Position numbers and translations under genes: made by a program | The notes under the pieces: model-generated | Seen by the model: only the letters and a program-made list of their open reading frames with translations | Told to the model about the DNA's origin: nothing | Databases searched by the model: none | Part shown: positions 61,880-64,000 of the stretch, one piece after another | Layout: the number at the start of each line of letters is the position of its first letter | How positions within the stretch are numbered: position 1 is the stretch's first letter | Assembly: GCA_031280965.1 (NCBI GenBank) | Contig: JAITFZ010000024.1 | Span: 1-64,000 of the forward strand | Origin: Oscillospiraceae bacterium | GTDB taxonomy: Bacteria; Bacillota; Clostridia; Oscillospirales; Ruminococcaceae | Direction of reading: 5' to 3' | DNA length: 64,000 bases

Positions 61880-62761
61880 TCAAAAAACCGCAACAGCTGT
61901 ATTTCCGCACGGGATTGCAAGTCCCGTTGCCGTCACCGGCAGTCCTATTTCTTCTGCTGTGATTTCCACCTTGTATCTGCGCCCCACGGTCATCTTCAAT
62001 AAATACGCCATCACCGACGGCGACAATCCCGTTGTATAGCTGTTCAGCAGAACGAACAACGGCTTGTCCGACAAGATTCCGGTACAGCCGAGCATTAAAT
62101 CATGAATCGAATCTTCAAGCCGCCACATCTCGCCGTTAGTCCCTCTGCCGTAACTCGGAGGGTCGAGGATTATAGCGTCATATCTGCTTCCGCGCCGCTT
62201 TTCACGAGCTATAAACTTCATAGCATCGTCTGTAATCCAGCGAATTTTTCTGTCCGGCAATCCAGATAGGGAGGCGTTATGTTTCGCCCATTCAACCATG
62301 TTTTTTACCGCATCTAAATGGCATACTTCCGCACCCGCTTCTGCACATGCCAATGTCGCGCCGCCTGTATACGCAAAAAGATTTAAGACCTTTACAGGTT
62401 TTTCCGCGTTTTTAATTAAATCCGCGCACAAATCCCAGTTTACTGCTTGTTCCGGGAATAATCCCGTGTGCTTGAAGCCGGTGGGTTTAACCTTAAAGCG
62501 CAGGTTCTTATAACCGATTTCCCAGCTTTCGGGAAGCGTAAATATGTTGCTCGTGCCTACGCGGCGCTCCCAGCTTCCCCCGCCCGAAGACGAGCGGATA
62601 TAACGAGCGTTCGAGCTGTTCCAAAGCGGCGAAGGCTCAGTGTTTCGCCATATAATCTGCGGGTCCGGACGTATAAGAATCGCACTGCCCCAGCGCTCGA
62701 GCCGCTCACCCTCAGATGTGTCAATCAATTCATAATCCCGCCACTCGTCCGCTACTCGCAT
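61880..62761 (-). CDS. SAM-dependent RNA methyltransferase, RlmI-like
   Basis: The 293-residue protein has the methyltransferase motif I VLNLFAYTGGATLACAEAGA (about 124-143), motif II VCHLDAVKNMVEWAKHNA, and motif IV AIILDPPSYGRG (about 196-207), as in the COG1092 group of 23S rRNA cytosine methyltransferases. It lacks the PUA domain of RlmI and starts directly in a beta-rich N-terminus with SAILIRPDPQIIW. Target unknown. Its start overlaps the glmM stop by 10 bases. Confidence 0.85.
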   Translation of the reverse strand: MRVADEWRDYELIDTSEGERLERWGSAILIRPDPQIIWRNTEPSPLWNSSNARYIRSSSGGGSWERRVGTSNIFTLPESWEIGYKNLRFKVKPTGFKHTGLFPEQAVNWDLCADLIKNAEKPVKVLNLFAYTGGATLACAEAGAEVCHLDAVKNMVEWAKHNASLSGLPDRKIRWITDDAMKFIAREKRRGSRYDAIILDPPSYGRGTNGEMWRLEDSIHDLMLGCTGILSDKPLFVLLNSYTTGLSPSVMAYLLKMTVGRRYKVEITAEEIGLPVTATGLAIPCGNTAVAVF

Positions 62762-64000
62762 AATTCTCTCTCGACAACTTCTCTGATTTTTCCGAGCCAG
62801 TGTTCAACGTCACTTTCGCTCTTCCCTTCAATCATAATCCGGATAAGCGGTTCGGTTCCGCTCGGTCTTACATTAACCCGCCCGTTGCCGGAAAAGAATT
62901 CTTCGGCTTCCTTTATAACTTTAATAATAGATTCGTTTTTGCTCCAGTTTGCCTTTGCTTCGGACGTAATTTTTATGCCTGTTAGTTTCTGCGGGTAATC
63001 TTTTATGCCGGAAACAAGCTCCGACAGCGGCTCGCCCGATTCTTTCAGCATATGTAAAAACCGCGCTGCCGAAAGCAGACCATCGCCGGTTGTGGCGTAA
63101 TCCGAGAGTATTATATGCCCGGAATTCTCCCCGCCGATATTGAAGCCGCCTTTTTTCATTTCTTCATATACGTAGCGGTCGCCGACTTTAGCGCTGATTG
63201 TATTTATGCCGTTTTCATGCATGAATTCGTGGAAGCCGAGGTTTGACATTATAGTTACAACAACGGTGTCCTTTTTGAGCATACCTTTTTCTTTCATGGA
63301 TTTCGCCATCAACGCGATAATCTTGTCTCCGCTGACTTCGCGCCCTTTTTCATCCACGAAAAGACACCTGTCGGCGTCTCCGTCAAAGGCAACACCTGCA
63401 TGGTAATTCCCTTCCCTGACCTTTTCCGAAAGATTCGTCAGGCAGGTGGAACCGCAGTTATGATTAATGTTCAGCCCGTTCGGGCGGACGGCGATAAAGT
63501 CACATTCCGCGCCGAGTTCCGTAAACACACAGGCGCAGGAACACGCGCTTCCGTTCGCACAGTCAAAGAGCAGTTTTAAGCCGCGCAAATCGCCCGACGC
63601 AAACTCCCCGTCTCCCGTATTTTCTATTATATGTTTTATATAAGTATCCTTCCCGCTGTAAAACGAGCGGATTTCCCCTATTTCCGCGCCGCTTTTCAGA
63701 ATTATTTTTTCGGGACAGTCAAGTATATATTTTTCAATTTCTTCTTCTGATTCATCGGATAATTTCTCACCGCTTTCAGAAAATATTTTTATGCCGTTGT
63801 CTTCAAAAGTATTGTGCGAAGCGGAAATCATTATACCGCCGTCCGCGCCGAATTCCCGTATAAGAAGCGCTAATGCCGGCGTGGGTACAACGCCGAGCAG
63901 TTCCGCGCTTGCGCCCGCTGATGTAATCCCCGCAATCAGAGCGGCTTCAAGAGTATCGGAAGAAATGCGGGTGTCCTTCCCGATGAGAATGTTAAGTTTT
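62752..64000 (-). CDS. glmM: Phosphoglucosamine mutase, 5' end outside the window
   Basis: GlmM converts glucosamine 6-phosphate to the 1-phosphate for cell-wall synthesis. The frame is open to the window edge and codes for 415 residues plus a stop, so about 35 N-terminal residues are missing. Visible are ILIGKDTRISSDTLEAALIA, the catalytic serine in GGIMISASHNTFEDNGIKIF, the metal site VAFDGDADRCLFVD, EMKKGGFNIGGENSGHIIL and the sugar-phosphate motif RVNVRPSGTEPLIRIMIEGK. TFEDNGIK separates it from phosphoglucomutases. It is followed by the methyltransferase gene, overlapping 10 bases. Confidence 0.94.
   Translation of the reverse strand, partial: KLNILIGKDTRISSDTLEAALIAGITSAGASAELLGVVPTPALALLIREFGADGGIMISASHNTFEDNGIKIFSESGEKLSDESEEEIEKYILDCPEKIILKSGAEIGEIRSFYSGKDTYIKHIIENTGDGEFASGDLRGLKLLFDCANGSACSCACVFTELGAECDFIAVRPNGLNINHNCGSTCLTNLSEKVREGNYHAGVAFDGDADRCLFVDEKGREVSGDKIIALMAKSMKEKGMLKKDTVVVTIMSNLGFHEFMHENGINTISAKVGDRYVYEEMKKGGFNIGGENSGHIILSDYATTGDGLLSAARFLHMLKESGEPLSELVSGIKDYPQKLTGIKITSEAKANWSKNESIIKVIKEAEEFFSGNGRVNVRPSGTEPLIRIMIEGKSESDVEHWLGKIREVVERELCE

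Overview
The window looks like chromosome of an anaerobic, low-to-mid GC Gram-positive bacterium of the Clostridia, most likely a fibre-degrading Oscillospiraceae/Ruminococcaceae-type organism. This is inferred from gene content and order: rpsO-pnp, tig-clpP-clpX, rplS-lepB-lepB-rbgA-rnhB-yraN, pfkA next to dnaE, a one-piece clostridial-type PurL, an oxygen-sensitive class III ribonucleotide reductase, a dockerin-bearing xylanase and a GH3 glycosidase. Nearly all -35/-10 pairs found have the 17-bp spacing of a housekeeping sigma-A factor. No rRNA, tRNA or CRISPR array was found.

Layout. 1-1.55 kb is a small graveyard of mobile DNA: the end of a HicAB toxin-antitoxin pair, a frameshifted phage tail gene and the first codons of an IS1595-type transposase. 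1.7-6.9 kb holds queH, an XRE regulator, a flippase, tadA and aspS. 7-10.6 kb is a sugar ABC-transporter operon. 10.9-13.6 kb pairs a tiny cysteine-rich protein with a stand-alone clpC. 13.7-17.5 kb is an operon glucokinase (ROK) - small membrane protein - ilvD - radC. 17.6-20 kb has a zinc-ribbon/membrane/propeller-like protein and two HPr-like proteins. 20.2-25.2 kb carries mtaB and purL. 26.1-29 kb is a sir2-GH3 pair. 29-31.5 kb has poorly known genes and an HD hydrolase. 31.7-35.5 kb encodes one large secreted protein that starts with a GH11 xylanase domain and ends in a dockerin. 35.5-42.6 kb has rmuC, an AraC regulator, nrdD and small housekeeping genes. From 42.7 kb to the end the genes run on the minus strand: pnp, rpsO, clpX, clpP, tig, thrC, the rplS cluster, proC, folT behind a THF riboswitch, pfkA, dnaE, an RNA methyltransferase and glmM (cut by the window edge).

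How it fits together. The secreted GH11-dockerin protein, the GH3 enzyme, the sugar ABC transporter, the ROK glucokinase and phosphofructokinase make a plausible route from plant polysaccharide to glycolysis. Three separately transcribed genes (ROK glucokinase, HD hydrolase, pfkA) share an almost identical 5' leader with the Shine-Dalgarno site and a minute ORF overlapping the true start codon. In two of them a roughly 73-bp unit is duplicated in tandem. This leader family, the GH11/autotransporter-repeat/dockerin architecture, the PurL that lacks its glutaminase cysteine, two Crh-like HPr paralogues, a leaderless sir2 mRNA and a candidate small RNA at 29.07-29.17 kb are the observations most worth following up.
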